A stretch of DNA of 64,000 nt, from the NCBI RefSeq assembly GCF_001677885.1, contig NZ_LOCQ01000050.1, forward strand, positions 1-64,000, written 5' to 3'. Within the stretch, counting starts at the first letter, position 1, and each line of letters starts with the position of its first letter. The stretch is from Janthinobacterium psychrotolerans. GTDB taxonomy: Bacteria; Pseudomonadota; Gammaproteobacteria; Burkholderiales; Burkholderiaceae_D. Position numbers and translations under genes: made by a program. The notes below the pieces were generated by a model, which was given only the letters and a program-made list of their open reading frames with translations, ran no database searches and was not told the DNA's origin. Positions 1 to 8,305 of this stretch are shown piece by piece.

Positions 1-446
1 CCACCGGCGCCGGCAAATCATGGCTGGCCTGCGCGCTGGCGCAGTACGCCTGCCGGCGTGGATACTCGGCGATCTACCAGCGTGTACCGCGCTTGCAGGA
101 AGAACTGCGCATCCGGCACGGCAGCGGTGCCTTCGGCAAATGGCTGCTGCAACTGGCCAAGACCGACGTCCTGGTGCTCGACGACTGGGGCATGGGGACC
201 ATCGACAGCATGACGCGCTCGGATCTGCTGGAGATCATCGACGACCGCGCCGGCAACAAGGCCACCATCATCACCAGCCAACTGCCGGTCGAACACTGGC
301 ATGCATGGATCGGCGATGCCACCATCGCCGACGCCATCCTGGACCGCGTCATGCAGCGCAACCACCGCTTCACGCTGACCGGCGACTCGCTGCGTGCTCA
401 GCGACCTAAAACAGCCAAAAAGGAGAAAAATATCGACCCATCGTGA
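1..446 (+). CDS. istB: IS21-type helper ATPase IstB, 5' end outside window
   Basis: The reading frame is already open at base 3 and begins in the middle of a Walker A loop (TGAGKSWLA), so the first part of the gene lies outside the window. Further on are a Walker B strand (VLVLDDWG) and the IstB pattern of a conserved DRVMQRNHR segment near the C-terminus. IstB is the AAA+ ATPase that helps the IstA transposase of IS21 elements choose and capture target DNA. The frame ends at a TGA at 444-446, and about 45 bp later come short repeats typical of an IS21 terminus, which supports the family assignment. IstA should lie just upstream, out of view. The visible part is undamaged, so the element could still be active. 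Confidence 0.85.
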   Translation, partial: TGAGKSWLACALAQYACRRGYSAIYQRVPRLQEELRIRHGSGAFGKWLLQLAKTDVLVLDDWGMGTIDSMTRSDLLEIIDDRAGNKATIITSQLPVEHWHAWIGDATIADAILDRVMQRNHRFTLTGDSLRAQRPKTAKKEKNIDPS

Positions 447-492
447 CCGCAGGGATTAGAATTTGACCGCGTAACGCCATCCGCTGCGCAGC

Positions 493-537
493 GGTCACGT
501 TCGCCGGAATGGCTGGTCACGTTCGCCGGAATACGCA
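493..537. repeat. IS21-type right terminal repeats
   Basis: An 18-base unit, GGTCACGTTCGCCGGAAT, occurs twice in direct orientation at 493-510 and 515-532, and the second copy runs into ATACGCA at 531-537. Read on the other strand the end begins TGCGTATTCCGGCG. IS21 elements carry multiple short internal repeats at their termini and end in CA, so 537 is my estimate of the right edge of the element. The left end and any target-site duplication are outside the window. Confidence 0.7.
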
Positions 538-545
538 CTCACTGA

Positions 546-602
546 CTCGGCGTCCCCGTGCATTCGCACAGCTGCGCTTCTCAGACCAACGGGGACGCCG
601 AG
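546..602. repeat. 14-bp inverted repeat just outside the IS21 end
   Basis: CTCGGCGTCCCCGT at 546-559 is perfectly repeated in inverse at 589-602. A smaller hairpin (GTGC/GCAC) sits in the 29-base loop. There is no T-run, so it is not a simple intrinsic terminator. It may be a protein-binding or recombination site of the island, or a decayed end of another element; the function is unknown. Confidence 0.4.
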
Positions 603-896
603 CCTCACTGCCGCTCGCTACGGTTCTGTCAGGCACTCTTAGGTATTTATTGGCAAAATGCGGCACTCTGCAACTTGCAGTGCTGATGGCATGCAGGAGT
701 TGTTTTCTCGCACGGTCGCCCGAATTTGGCGCGTAGCATCGCGCCATGTCAACACAAAGGAGAAATGGCAAGCGAGCAGCGCAAAACAGCTACACGCATA
801 TCAACCGCAATGTGTGGCCATGCCAACGGTAACTACACGGAGAGGACGATACCCGCGGCCCTTGTAAGGAGGGAAGTTACATCGTCCGGCACAATA
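603..896. other. Gene-poor stretch with one weak small ORF
   Basis: No family is recognisable here. The only coding signal is an ATG at 765 with a very good AAGGAG site ahead of it. Its frame runs 91 codons to 1040, but the second half overlaps the restriction endonuclease gene on the opposite strand and no homology is recognised. It could be the stub of a gene cut off by rearrangement, or chance. Confidence 0.3.
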
Positions 897-1823
897 CTAG
901 ATGAATTCCTCAAAAGGATCAGCCGAAGGGGCCGCCACGACCGCATCCGTTTCATCGTCTTGCTCATCTTGCTCGTCTTCGACAACTTCGATGATTGCGT
1001 TTCGATCGAACGTCACGATCGACGCAGGCATACCGATTAGTAGCAATGGGCAGGGGTTGCCAACACCACGATCAACCCGATCCATTAACTTCTTCCAGTG
1101 CGTTTGGGCTGCGCCGAATTTATTCGACACAAAGTTCTGCATCCAAGCTTCAGCGAAAGTTAGAGGGTCTTTCACTCGCGAAACCCGTTTGTTGACTGCG
1201 GCCCGCTGTTTTGTAGTTGGGTCTAGTCCAATCGCGGTCAAATCTTCATAGGAACGAATATTTCGCTCTCGAGTGAACCTGGAAACCAAAGCACGCATAT
1301 CATCTTGCAGAGTTGTCCCTCTGGTAATAATAATTCCAACGCTAATTGCCCCCTCAGCATGAAGGCGCTTGAAGTTTTCGAGGTCGCGGTCAAAGAACGG
1401 ATCCTTATTGTTCCATTCAATTTCAAGCGCTACCACAGTACCATCAGGAAACGTTCTGACATGATCGACCTCATGAGAAATCGACTCAAGCACTCTGCCG
1501 TTGATGGTCTTCTTGATCTCAAAATTCGTCTTCACCCAGCCAAAATCTGCCAGACTACGCCGCAAGCGTTGAGTGCCTTTAGTCTCCCCGCCACCGGAAC
1601 CAATAATCTCAGTAATGGGAATTTCGAAGTTGGCCAGACTCTGTTCAAGCTCATTCAGAACCGTAGGGAAGTCTTTTTCCAAGATCGCAGCCGCATGCGA
1701 GAGGAGGCGAATCTCAAAACCACATTGTACAAGTTGGTCAAGCAAGATTGTGTCCTCGATCGGTTCGACAACCTCGCATTGTATGCCAGCAAAACAATTC
1801 CGGCTAGATATAGTGGCGAACAA
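897..1823 (-). CDS. BglII/BstYI-like type II restriction endonuclease, orphan
   Basis: A 308-residue protein. The core (about residues 100-170) reads as a PD-(D/E)xK nuclease of the BglII/BstYI family: an acidic residue at D120, then VALEIEWNNK with E134 and E136, then FFDRDLENFKRLH and the strand VGIIITRG, all family hallmarks. BglII and BstYI use D..ExQ; here the second position is ExE, a variation that may alter metal binding. The C-terminus (about 280-300) is a run of Asp and Glu. Such enzymes cut GATC-containing hexamers in the known members; the specificity here is not predictable. No methyltransferase gene is visible on either side as far as the window goes. The only usable start is TTG at 1823, with an in-frame stop 10 codons upstream. 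Base composition is visibly lower in GC than the surrounding genome, a sign of transfer. Confidence 0.82.
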   Translation of the reverse strand: MFATISSRNCFAGIQCEVVEPIEDTILLDQLVQCGFEIRLLSHAAAILEKDFPTVLNELEQSLANFEIPITEIIGSGGGETKGTQRLRRSLADFGWVKTNFEIKKTINGRVLESISHEVDHVRTFPDGTVVALEIEWNNKDPFFDRDLENFKRLHAEGAISVGIIITRGTTLQDDMRALVSRFTRERNIRSYEDLTAIGLDPTTKQRAAVNKRVSRVKDPLTFAEAWMQNFVSNKFGAAQTHWKKLMDRVDRGVGNPCPLLLIGMPASIVTFDRNAIIEVVEDEQDEQDDETDAVVAAPSADPFEEFI

Positions 1824-1965
1824 CTTCGCGCCATTACTGTGGAATCTGTATCATGTTCTGTCATTTAGCGGGGACAGAGCTTGCCCTGTGCGATCTCCGT
1901 CACGCTTCCTACCCACACCCAGCCTCCAGATCAAGCTTGCGAGTTACTACCAATCCGGCCGTTGC

Positions 1966-2178
1966 TCATTCCCTCGTCCGCACGCCCCTACGGCTGGCAT
2001 CTATACAGCGCTGCTGCCATTGAGCGATTTCCTCAGCGTCCTAGGCGACTGACTTGGGGCCAATGGGAATCGGCGCTGGCAATACGCCTGCCTTCACGTT
2101 ACGCCAGATTGTGGCACGGGACCAGCCGGTAGCCTCGACTACCGCATGCAAGCGGAGGAATTTTTTAGTCGTGGTCAT
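1966..2178 (-). pseudogene. AlpA-type phage regulator broken by a nonsense codon
   Basis: An ATG at 2178 behind a good AAGGAGA site opens a 45-residue frame with an AlpA/MerR-like helix-turn-helix (VVEATGWSRATIWRNVKAG) and the wing VLPAPIPIGPKSVA, where it stops at a TAG at 2041-2043. Reading through the TAG continues as DAEEIAQWQQRCIDASRR and ends at a TGA at 1966-1968. In the intact paralogue at 3584-3901 the corresponding place reads SSAW followed by LRSEVLRWMQACIEASRP, so the stop sits exactly on the conserved Trp codon (TGG to TAG). AlpA proteins activate integrase or excision genes of cryptic prophages. The gene lies downstream of an integrase fragment on the same strand, probably from the same dead element. 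Confidence 0.75.
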
Positions 2179-2314
2179 AAGATTCTCCTTCGATTAATGA
2201 ACAGCAAACAATGAAGAGTCATGCCGACTCTCCGCGATCATTCCGGCAGCTCCAGCGCTGTCCCTTCTGCATCTCTTCTATTCCATGCGCTGCACCCCTG
2301 ATTCAAGTGAACGG

Positions 2315-2842
2315 TCATCGGCCTAGATAGATGGAAGTGACCTGCTCACGTCCATGTCCCATCTCCGTCGAAATCTTCAGCCGCGCAGCTTGATCTGCGA
2401 GTTTTTGCGAAGCATCCAGCTGCCTCGACGGCGCCCCGCCACTGGCAGGACTAGGTCGGCCAGTCAACTCCGCGTAGCGGCGCTGCGCGTACTCATGACG
2501 CAGTCCATGCACACCATGTATGCCCGCCTTGTCGCACTGCGCACGAAAGCGGTTCAACTGGGCCCGATACCGCAACTGCGCCGGAATCAAGCTGCCTTTG
2601 CCCGCCAGCACCTTGGCCGCATCAAGTACGGCGCGCTGCTGCATGGTGGCAATCGGCACCTCCCGGTACTTGCCACCTTTGACCCAGCTATCCTGCAACC
2701 GCAGGATGTTCCCGCCATCGGCCCATCCCGGCTTGATCTTGATGCTTTCCTCACGCCGCAATCCAAACGCCGCCTGCAACAGCAGGGACGGGCGCGTATG
2801 ACCGTTGAGCACAAAGTGCGAATAAGCAGGTGGTGAAGTTAG
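2315..2842 (-). pseudogene. Tyrosine recombinase, C-terminal catalytic fragment
   Basis: The frame is open from 2842 to the TGA at 2315 with no proper ATG; a GTG at 2812 is the first conventional start but falls inside the catalytic domain. Visible recombinase residues are the first Arg in FGLRREES, the HxxR box in GVHGLRHEY, a second His in MGHGREQ and the nucleophile Tyr in SIYLGR at the very end. The arm-binding and core-binding domains are missing. The break falls at the 17-bp hairpin at 2832-2868, which suggests that a rearrangement at the hairpin removed the 5' half. It is probably a remnant of an older resident of this island. Confidence 0.75.
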
Positions 2843-2868
2843 CTAACCGAAGGTTAGCTAACTTCACC
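2832..2868. repeat. Perfect 17-bp inverted repeat, 3-base loop
   Basis: GGTGAAGTTAGCTAACC at 2832-2848 is followed by GAA and its exact reverse complement at 2852-2868. Each arm contains the palindrome TTAGCTAA. No T-run follows on either strand, so it is not an ordinary terminator. It marks the point where the integrase fragment loses its reading frame, so it may be a recombination site, the relic end of a mobile element, or an operator. Confidence 0.75.
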
Positions 2869-3583
2869 TATCCTGCCCCGGTTCACGCAGCGACTGAAGC
2901 ACAAAAATCATCGGACGCAACTTCGACCGAACCATTTTTTTGCAGGGAAGAGAGCAGATTTAGCAGGAATGTCTACCGAAACTAGCACGGTAGATCAGCG
3001 GTAATAGACAGCGTCAAACTGGGAAAATTTGACACGCATCTGTGCCGACCCTTGATCAATGTCAGCAACAAATTTTCATCGTCTGCTCTGCGAGCACTAC
3101 ACCGCAATAGCGTGCTTCTCCTCCGATGACTGCGCCTTTCTGCATGGACAGAAAGACCTACCGCTGGAGGCGGGTCGAACGATTGCTGGAAGGTATTGAT
3201 GACGCGGGATGCAAGCAGTCGCATGCGCATGTGGCGGCAGTACAGCAAAGAGGCCAATGAAATCCAGTTGATGGCAATGCATCTATCGCATGAAGAATGC
3301 GCTGTCGATTGTCCAATTTTTAGCTGCTAAAGCTTCCACAGACCTGCTCCCGTGTACAGGCTTGATCTCACACATAGTGCGCGGCAGGCTTGATCCAGCT
3401 GGCATAGCAGGTCGATTCCTGTTGCGGCAGCGATTCCAGCATTCGATACTGGACTCGTGTTTTCGGAATAATGATTGCGAGCGTGATCGAACGATGGACG
3501 AATTGGTGGCAGGGCAAGGCCTGCAGTCTGTGCCATTCGCCTCGGTGTTGCCGCTGGCATTTTTGATTCAGGAGGGGGACACC
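2869..3583. other. 715-bp gene-poor island stretch
   Basis: I recognise no gene here. A 43-codon frame from an ATG at 3199 to a TAA at 3330 has a plausible GGAAGG site five bases ahead, but no homology is recognised and it is as likely chance as real. The frame ahead of the AlpA gene also stays open upstream of 3584 but lacks any family resemblance there. Confidence 0.4.
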
Positions 3584-3901
3584 ATGAAACCAGCAATAGC
3601 TAAATACCTGAAAGAGCGCCGCGTTGCACCTCGCGTGGGCGAAGAGCGTTTTATCCGCCTGGGCGAAGTGCTGGCGACTTGCGGCAAGTCGCGCAGCAGC
3701 GTCTATGCGGGCATCAAGGAAGGCACCTTCCCCGCCCCTATAAAGCTGCAGGGACGTTCCTCTGCCTGGCTCAGAAGCGAGGTGCTACGTTGGATGCAAG
3801 CGTGTATCGAGGCGAGCAGGCCAGCAAGCACGGCATCCTCAGCAATCGAGCATTCCTCGGGCAGCAGGCACATCGGCAACAAAGGAACCCGAGCCGAATG
3901 A
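3584..3901 (+). CDS. AlpA-family transcriptional regulator
   Basis: A 105-residue protein. Residues about 22-65 hold the AlpA winged helix-turn-helix: RLGEVLATCGKSRSSVYAGI, then the wing FPAPIKLQGRSSAWLRSEV. The remainder (about 80-105) is a Ser/Gly-rich tail of no known fold. AlpA proteins are small activators found in prophages and integrative elements, where they switch on integrase or excision genes. The frame is open further upstream, but the ATG at 3584 follows an AGGAGGGGG ribosome site at the right distance, so it is the start. It is transcribed towards the integrase pair at 3941-5865, which is on the opposite strand. It is the intact counterpart of the broken copy at 1966-2178. Confidence 0.8.
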   Translation: MKPAIAKYLKERRVAPRVGEERFIRLGEVLATCGKSRSSVYAGIKEGTFPAPIKLQGRSSAWLRSEVLRWMQACIEASRPASTASSAIEHSSGSRHIGNKGTRAE

Positions 3902-3940
3902 AGCCGGGAAAATACCCGGATACCTGCGGCATAGATACGC

Positions 3941-4564
3941 TCACCTGCGCCGTTGCATCACCCTGGCGTCCGTCATGGCTTCGATTAATGCATCTTCATC
4001 CATTCCAAATTCGAGGCAACTGAAGATGATGTCGGCGCAGTAGCCATACAGCATTTCAATCACCTCGTTGGCGCGCTCTTTCTGGATTTTCTCCACCATG
4101 GCAAGCATGTCGCTTCGCACTCTTTCGTCGGCGGAGACGCGGCTCAGTGCAGGGAAGACCAGCGCCCACATCCACTCCACCGCCTGCGTACCAATGTGGG
4201 TTGCGCAGCGCTCCACTTTTCTGGCATTCATGGCAGGAGGCAACGGGCGATTTTGCCGAAGCCGCTTTGGCGGGCACGTATGCACGACCTTGAACTCTGG
4301 GCGTGGGTCCTTTCCCTCCTCAAGCATCTTGCGAGCAACTGAGCGGCGGCTCCGCGCAAGCGCCAGAGAAACTTCCGGGTAGTGGCCGAAAGTCAACGTC
4401 TGTTCCTTGTTATTTAGCTGACGAAATTTCATCCGCCACACCTTTGTTCCGGTTGGCATGACTTGAAGATACAGCCCTGAACCATCGAACAATTTGTGAG
4501 ACTTGCTTCGAGGCTCCGCCTCGGCCACTTGTTGTTCGGTAAGACAAGCAATCAGTTTTGCCAT
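3941..4564 (-). CDS. Free-standing integrase arm-binding domain protein, no catalytic domain
   Basis: A 207-residue protein whose first 90 residues parallel the N-terminus of the neighbouring integrase almost position for position (MAKLIACLTEQQV, KLFDGSGLYLQVMPTGTKVW, LTFGHYPEVSLALAR). This is the DUF4102 domain that binds arm-type sites in attP. Residues 95-207 look like a drifted SAM-like core-binding region (ATHIGTQAVEWMWALVFPAL..RV), and the protein ends before any catalytic Arg, HxxR or Tyr. The gene starts 11 bp after the integrase stop, with a GGGAGG site, so the two are surely cotranscribed. It may be a truncated duplicate, or a working accessory factor that competes for or bridges arm sites. 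The frame is undamaged over 207 codons. Confidence 0.7.
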   Translation of the reverse strand: MAKLIACLTEQQVAEAEPRSKSHKLFDGSGLYLQVMPTGTKVWRMKFRQLNNKEQTLTFGHYPEVSLALARSRRSVARKMLEEGKDPRPEFKVVHTCPPKRLRQNRPLPPAMNARKVERCATHIGTQAVEWMWALVFPALSRVSADERVRSDMLAMVEKIQKERANEVIEMLYGYCADIIFSCLEFGMDEDALIEAMTDARVMQRRR

Positions 4565-4575
4565 GGCGGCCTCCC

Positions 4576-5865
4576 TTAACGATGCGGCGCTGGCCAGACT
4601 AGCTCCAGCGATCCATGATGGCCTGGCTGCGGCGTATCACCGCGCTCTACCGCTTCCAGGTAGTCGGCCCACTCCTGCATCATCTTGCGGCGCTCCGTCA
4701 GGAATTGGGCGCGGTCGTAGGCGCTGGCGACCTTGTCCTTCGGCGCATGCGCCAGTTGGCGGTCCACCACTTCATGGCGGTAGCCCAGGCGCTCCTTGAT
4801 GGTGCTCATGGCCAGTGCGCGGAAGCCGTGGCCGGTCATGCGGCCCTTGTACCCCATGCGGGCCAGCGCCACCAGCAGCGTGTTGTTGCTCAGAGGCTTG
4901 TCGTGGTCGCGCTGGTTTGGAAACAGATAAATACCATGGCCCGTAATGGTGTGCAGCTGGCGCAGCAAGGCCAGCGCCTGGCGCGAAAGGCAGACATGGT
5001 GATTGGTCATGTCGGGATTGACGGTCAGCTTGCCGCGCTTCATGCGCTGCCAGGGAATGATCCACTCGCCCTTCTCCAGATCGACTTCGCTCCATGGCGT
5101 TTCTATCAGTTCGCTGGTGCGCACGAAGATCAGCAGCATCAGGCGTAGCGCGATGCGCGTCGGCTCGAACATGCGCGCCTCGTTGCGCGACAGTATGTCC
5201 AAGAAGGTCGGCAATTCATCAGCACTGATGGCGGCGTAATGCGACGCGCGCTTGGTCTTGAGGACGTCTTTCATGTCCGCCATCAGGTTGCGGTCGGCCA
5301 GCCCGCACTGGATGGCGTAGCTGAATATCTGCGAGCAGACGGCCTTCAGGCGATGCGCGATCTCGGTGGCGCCGCGCTCCTCGATCTTGCGCAGCATGAC
5401 AATCAGTTCGCGGTGCTTGATTTCCGCGATTGGTCTGCTGCCAATCTTTGGAAAGATATCGGCCTCCAGGCGCTGCAGCATGTTCTTGGAAGTGCGCTCG
5501 CTCCAGGTTGGCACCTTGTTTGCGTACCACTCGCGTGCCACCTTCTCGAAGGTATTGGCGGCCTTTTCGGCGGCAAGCCGCTTGGCGTCATCGCGATGCT
5601 TGGCAGGGTCGATCCCCTGCAGCTGCAAGCGGCGCGCCTCCAGGCGCTTTTCTCGCGCATCCTGCATTGAAATTTCCGGATACGGGCCAAACGTCAGCGC
5701 GTTTTCCTTGCCGTCTGCATGACGGAATTTCCAGCGCCAGATTCGCGAGCCGCTGGGCATCACTTCAACGTACAGGCCGCCACCATCGAACATCTTGTAC
5801 GGTTTGGGCCGGGGTTTGGCGTTCTTGACCTGGAGTTCGGTAAGGGGTGGAATGAGCTTGGGCAT
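4576..5865 (-). CDS. P4-type tyrosine integrase of the island
   Basis: A 429-residue protein with the three domains of P4-like integrases: an arm-binding DUF4102 domain (residues 1-90), a SAM-like core-binding domain (about 105-200) and a catalytic domain (about 215-400). Catalytic residues visible are R249 in FVRTSEL, H346 and R349 in TGHGFRA, H373 in LAHAPKD and the nucleophile Y383 in SAYDRAQFL. A longer frame exists, but the ATG at 5865 follows GAGGAG at good spacing and matches the family N-terminus MPKLxxxLTxxxVKNAKP. It is the first gene inside the right edge of the island and faces the 3' end of tRNA-Ser(GGA) 220 bp away, the usual arrangement for elements that insert into tRNA genes. 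It should insert and, with an excision factor, release the island. Confidence 0.9.
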   Translation of the reverse strand: MPKLIPPLTELQVKNAKPRPKPYKMFDGGGLYVEVMPSGSRIWRWKFRHADGKENALTFGPYPEISMQDAREKRLEARRLQLQGIDPAKHRDDAKRLAAEKAANTFEKVAREWYANKVPTWSERTSKNMLQRLEADIFPKIGSRPIAEIKHRELIVMLRKIEERGATEIAHRLKAVCSQIFSYAIQCGLADRNLMADMKDVLKTKRASHYAAISADELPTFLDILSRNEARMFEPTRIALRLMLLIFVRTSELIETPWSEVDLEKGEWIIPWQRMKRGKLTVNPDMTNHHVCLSRQALALLRQLHTITGHGIYLFPNQRDHDKPLSNNTLLVALARMGYKGRMTGHGFRALAMSTIKERLGYRHEVVDRQLAHAPKDKVASAYDRAQFLTERRKMMQEWADYLEAVERGDTPQPGHHGSLELVWPAPHR

Positions 5866-5980
5866 GATGGTCTCCTCTGCGTAAGCGTCAGAAACCACTA
5901 TAGGCGACTAACCGGGGAATGGTCCCCAGTGTGAACTAGGGATTGATCCCAAACAAACACCCAAAAAATTTGGCTGCAGC

Positions 5981-6058
5981 TGGACAGTACTGGACGCCAG
6001 AATACAAAAAAACCGCTTTAGCACGGGCTAAAACGGTTTTTTGTGGACGTTCTTGGAC
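5981..6058. promoter_or_regulatory. Two TGGAC-N5-TGGAC direct repeats, candidate arm-type sites
   Basis: TGGAC occurs at 5981, 5991, 6044 and 6054, that is, two pairs each with exactly 10-bp spacing (one helical turn). They lie between the integrase gene and the tRNA-Ser 3' end, where the attachment region must be. P4-type integrases bind short direct repeats beside the core site through their N-terminal domain, so these are good candidates; this role is inferred. Confidence 0.45.
6006..6042 (-). terminator. Hairpin terminator behind tRNA-Ser
   Basis: The arms AAAACCG and CGGTTTT enclose a second stem (TTTAGC/GCTAAA) with an ACGG loop, and both flanks are A- or T-runs, so it can act in both directions. 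On the minus strand it lies about 45 bp beyond the tRNA-Ser 3' end. Confidence 0.7.
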
Positions 6059-6085
6059 TTCCTTGAACTGGCCAATTTGTATCTT

Positions 6086-6176
6086 TGGCGGAGAGAGGGG
6101 GATTCGAACCCCCGATAGAGTATTACCCTATACACGCTTTCCAGGCGTGCGCCTTCAGCCGCTCAGCCATCTCTCC
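6086..6176 (-). tRNA. tRNA-Ser (anticodon GGA)
   Basis: The minus strand folds as a class II tRNA: acceptor stem GGAGAGA/TCTCTCC, D-arm, anticodon stem CACGC/GCGTG around the loop CTGGAAA with anticodon GGA, a long variable arm, and a T-arm with GGTTCGAATC. The 3' CCA is encoded (6086-6088). It reads UCC/UCU codons. Its 3' end is the probable insertion site of the island to its left. Confidence 0.97.
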
Positions 6177-6237
6177 TGCATGCAATGCTGGCGTACTACT
6201 TGCATTGCTACTGGCTCCGCTTGTCGCGAAGCCGCAG

Positions 6238-6266
6238 ATTATAGCAAGGAATCACCAAACTGCCAA
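6238..6266 (-). promoter_or_regulatory. Sigma-70 promoter of tRNA-Ser
   Basis: On the minus strand TTGGCA (6266-6261), a 17-base spacer, then a perfect TATAAT (6243-6238), about 60 bp ahead of the tRNA. Confidence 0.8.
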
Positions 6267-6304
6267 AGATATTTACCCCTGGCAGTAAAAGTGACTCGCC
6301 GCTC

Positions 6305-8305
6305 TTACGACGCCTCTTTCAGCTGATCCAGGATGGCCGGGTTTTCCAGGGTGGAGACGTCCTGCGTGATCGTCTCGCCCTTGGCCAGCACGCGCAGCAG
6401 GCGGCGCATGATTTTGCCGGAGCGGGTTTTGGGCAGGTTGTCGCCGAAACGGATTTCTTTCGGTTTCGCGATCGGGCCGATTTCCTTGCCGACCCAGTTG
6501 CGCAGCTCCAGCGCCAGCTTTTTCGCTTCCTCGCCGGTCGGGCGCGCTTGCTTGAGCACCACGAAGGCGCAGATCGACTCACCCGTGGTGTCGTCCGGGC
6601 GGCCCACCACCGCCGCTTCGGCGACCAGCGGGTTGGCGACCAGGGCCGATTCGATTTCCATCGTGCCCATGCGGTGGCCGGAAACGTTCAGCACGTCATC
6701 GATGCGGCCGGTGATGGTGAAGTAACCGGTGTCCTTGTTGCGGATCGCGCCGTCGCCGGCCAGGTACATCTTGCCGCCCAGCTCTTCCGGGAAGTAGCTC
6801 GACTTGAAACGGTCGGGGTTGTTCCAGATGGTGCGGATCATCGATGGCCATGGGCGTTTTACGACCAGAATACCGCCCTGCCCGTTCGGCACGTCCTGGC
6901 CCGCTTCGTCGACGATGGCGGCCATGATGCCTGGCAGTGGCAGGGTGCAGGAACCCGGCACCATCGGCGTCGCGCCCGGCAGCGGCGTGATCATGTGGCC
7001 GCCGGTTTCGGTTTGCCAGAAGGTGTCGACGATCGGGCATTTTTCGCCGCCGATGTTTTTGTAGTACCACATCCACGCTTCAGGGTTGATCGGCTCGCCT
7101 ACCGTGCCCAGCAGGCGCAGGCTGCTCAAATCATAATGTTGCGGATGCACTTTCGGGTCCACGTCGGCCGCCTTGATCAGCGAACGGATCGCCGTGGGCG
7201 CCGTGTAGAAGATGCTGACGTTGTGCTTCTTGATGGTTTCCCAGAAGCGGCCCGCGTTCGGGTAGGTCGGGATGCCTTCGAACACCACTTGCGTGGCGCC
7301 AACGGCCATCGGGCCATAGGCGATGTAGCTGTGGCCCGTTACCCAGCCGATGTCGGCGGTGCACCAGAACACGTCGTCGGGCTTGATGTCGAAGCTCCAC
7401 TTCATGGTCAGCGCCGCCCACAGCAGGTAGCCGCCACTGGAATGCTGCACACCTTTCGGGGTGCCGGTCGAGCCGGACGTGTACAGAATAAACAATGGAT
7501 GCTCGGCATCGACCCATTCCGGCTCGCACTCCCCGCTCTGGCCGTCGACCAGGTCATGCAGCCAGGTGTCGCGGCCGTCCACCATCGGCAAATCGCTGCC
7601 GGTACGCTTGTAGACAATCACATTCTTGACGGATTCGCAGCCGCCCAGCGCCAGCGCTTCGTCGACGATGGATTTCAATGGCAGCTTCTTGCCGCCGCGC
7701 AGTTGTTCGTCGCCAGTGATCACGGCCACGGCGCCGGCGTCGATAATGCGTTCCTGCAAAGACTTGGCCGAGAAGCCGCCGAATACCACCGAGTGGGTGG
7801 CGCCAATGCGCGCGCACGCCTGCATGGCGGCCACGCCTTCGACCGACATCGACATATAGATGATTACGCGGTCGCCCTTGGCGATGCCCTTGGCTTTCAG
7901 GCCGTTGGCGAACTTGCAGACTTTTTCGTGCAGTTGGCTATACGTGGCTTTGGTGACGGTGCCGTCGTCGGCTTCGAAAATGATGGCGGTCTTGTCGCCC
8001 AAGCCATTTTCAATGTTGCGGTCGAGGCAGTTGTACGAGACATTCAGCTGGCCGTCTTCGAACCATTTGTAGAACGGCGCGTTGTCTTCGTTGAGGGTGC
8101 GGGTAAACGGCTTTTTCCAGCTCAGGTTTTCACGCGCCAGCCTGGCCCAGAAGCCTTCGTAGTCGCGCTCGGCGTCCGCCACCATGGCCTGGTAGGCGTC
8201 CATGCCGGAAATGGTGGCCTGCGCGGCGAATTGCGGCGAAGGATCAAAAATGCGGGACTCTTCCGGTCCCTGCTGCTGCGTGCCTTGGTTTTCTGTAGCG
8301 GCCAT
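6305..8305 (-). CDS. acs: Acetyl-CoA synthetase
   Basis: A 666-residue member of the AMP-forming acyl-CoA synthetase superfamily that activates acetate with ATP and CoA to acetyl-CoA in the cytoplasm. The ACS N-terminal domain lies at about residues 35-95. The ATP-binding signature [11 protein letters not shown] is at 275-285, and the C-terminal [10 protein letters not shown] (about 623-632) contains the lysine that Pat-type acetyltransferases modify to shut the enzyme off. Length and sequence are typical of proteobacterial Acs (about 650). The ATG at 8305 has a GGAGA site six bases ahead. It stands alone, divergent from the UPF0114 gene. Confidence 0.97.
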   Translation of the reverse strand: MAATENQGTQQQGPEESRIFDPSPQFAAQATISGMDAYQAMVADAERDYEGFWARLARENLSWKKPFTRTLNEDNAPFYKWFEDGQLNVSYNCLDRNIENGLGDKTAIIFEADDGTVTKATYSQLHEKVCKFANGLKAKGIAKGDRVIIYMSMSVEGVAAMQACARIGATHSVVFGGFSAKSLQERIIDAGAVAVITGDEQLRGGKKLPLKSIVDEALALGGCESVKNVIVYKRTGSDLPMVDGRDTWLHDLVDGQSGECEPEWVDAEHPLFILYTSGSTGTPKGVQHSSGGYLLWAALTMKWSFDIKPDDVFWCTADIGWVTGHSYIAYGPMAVGATQVVFEGIPTYPNAGRFWETIKKHNVSIFYTAPTAIRSLIKAADVDPKVHPQHYDLSSLRLLGTVGEPINPEAWMWYYKNIGGEKCPIVDTFWQTETGGHMITPLPGATPMVPGSCTLPLPGIMAAIVDEAGQDVPNGQGGILVVKRPWPSMIRTIWNNPDRFKSSYFPEELGGKMYLAGDGAIRNKDTGYFTITGRIDDVLNVSGHRMGTMEIESALVANPLVAEAAVVGRPDDTTGESICAFVVLKQARPTGEEAKKLALELRNWVGKEIGPIAKPKEIRFGDNLPKTRSGKIMRRLLRVLAKGETITQDVSTLENPAILDQLKEAS

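Noticed and set aside
5943-6326. A 127-codon plus-strand frame with RGIRTPDRVLPYTRFPG
   Set aside because: It is the antisense of tRNA-Ser(GGA), a well-known false protein.
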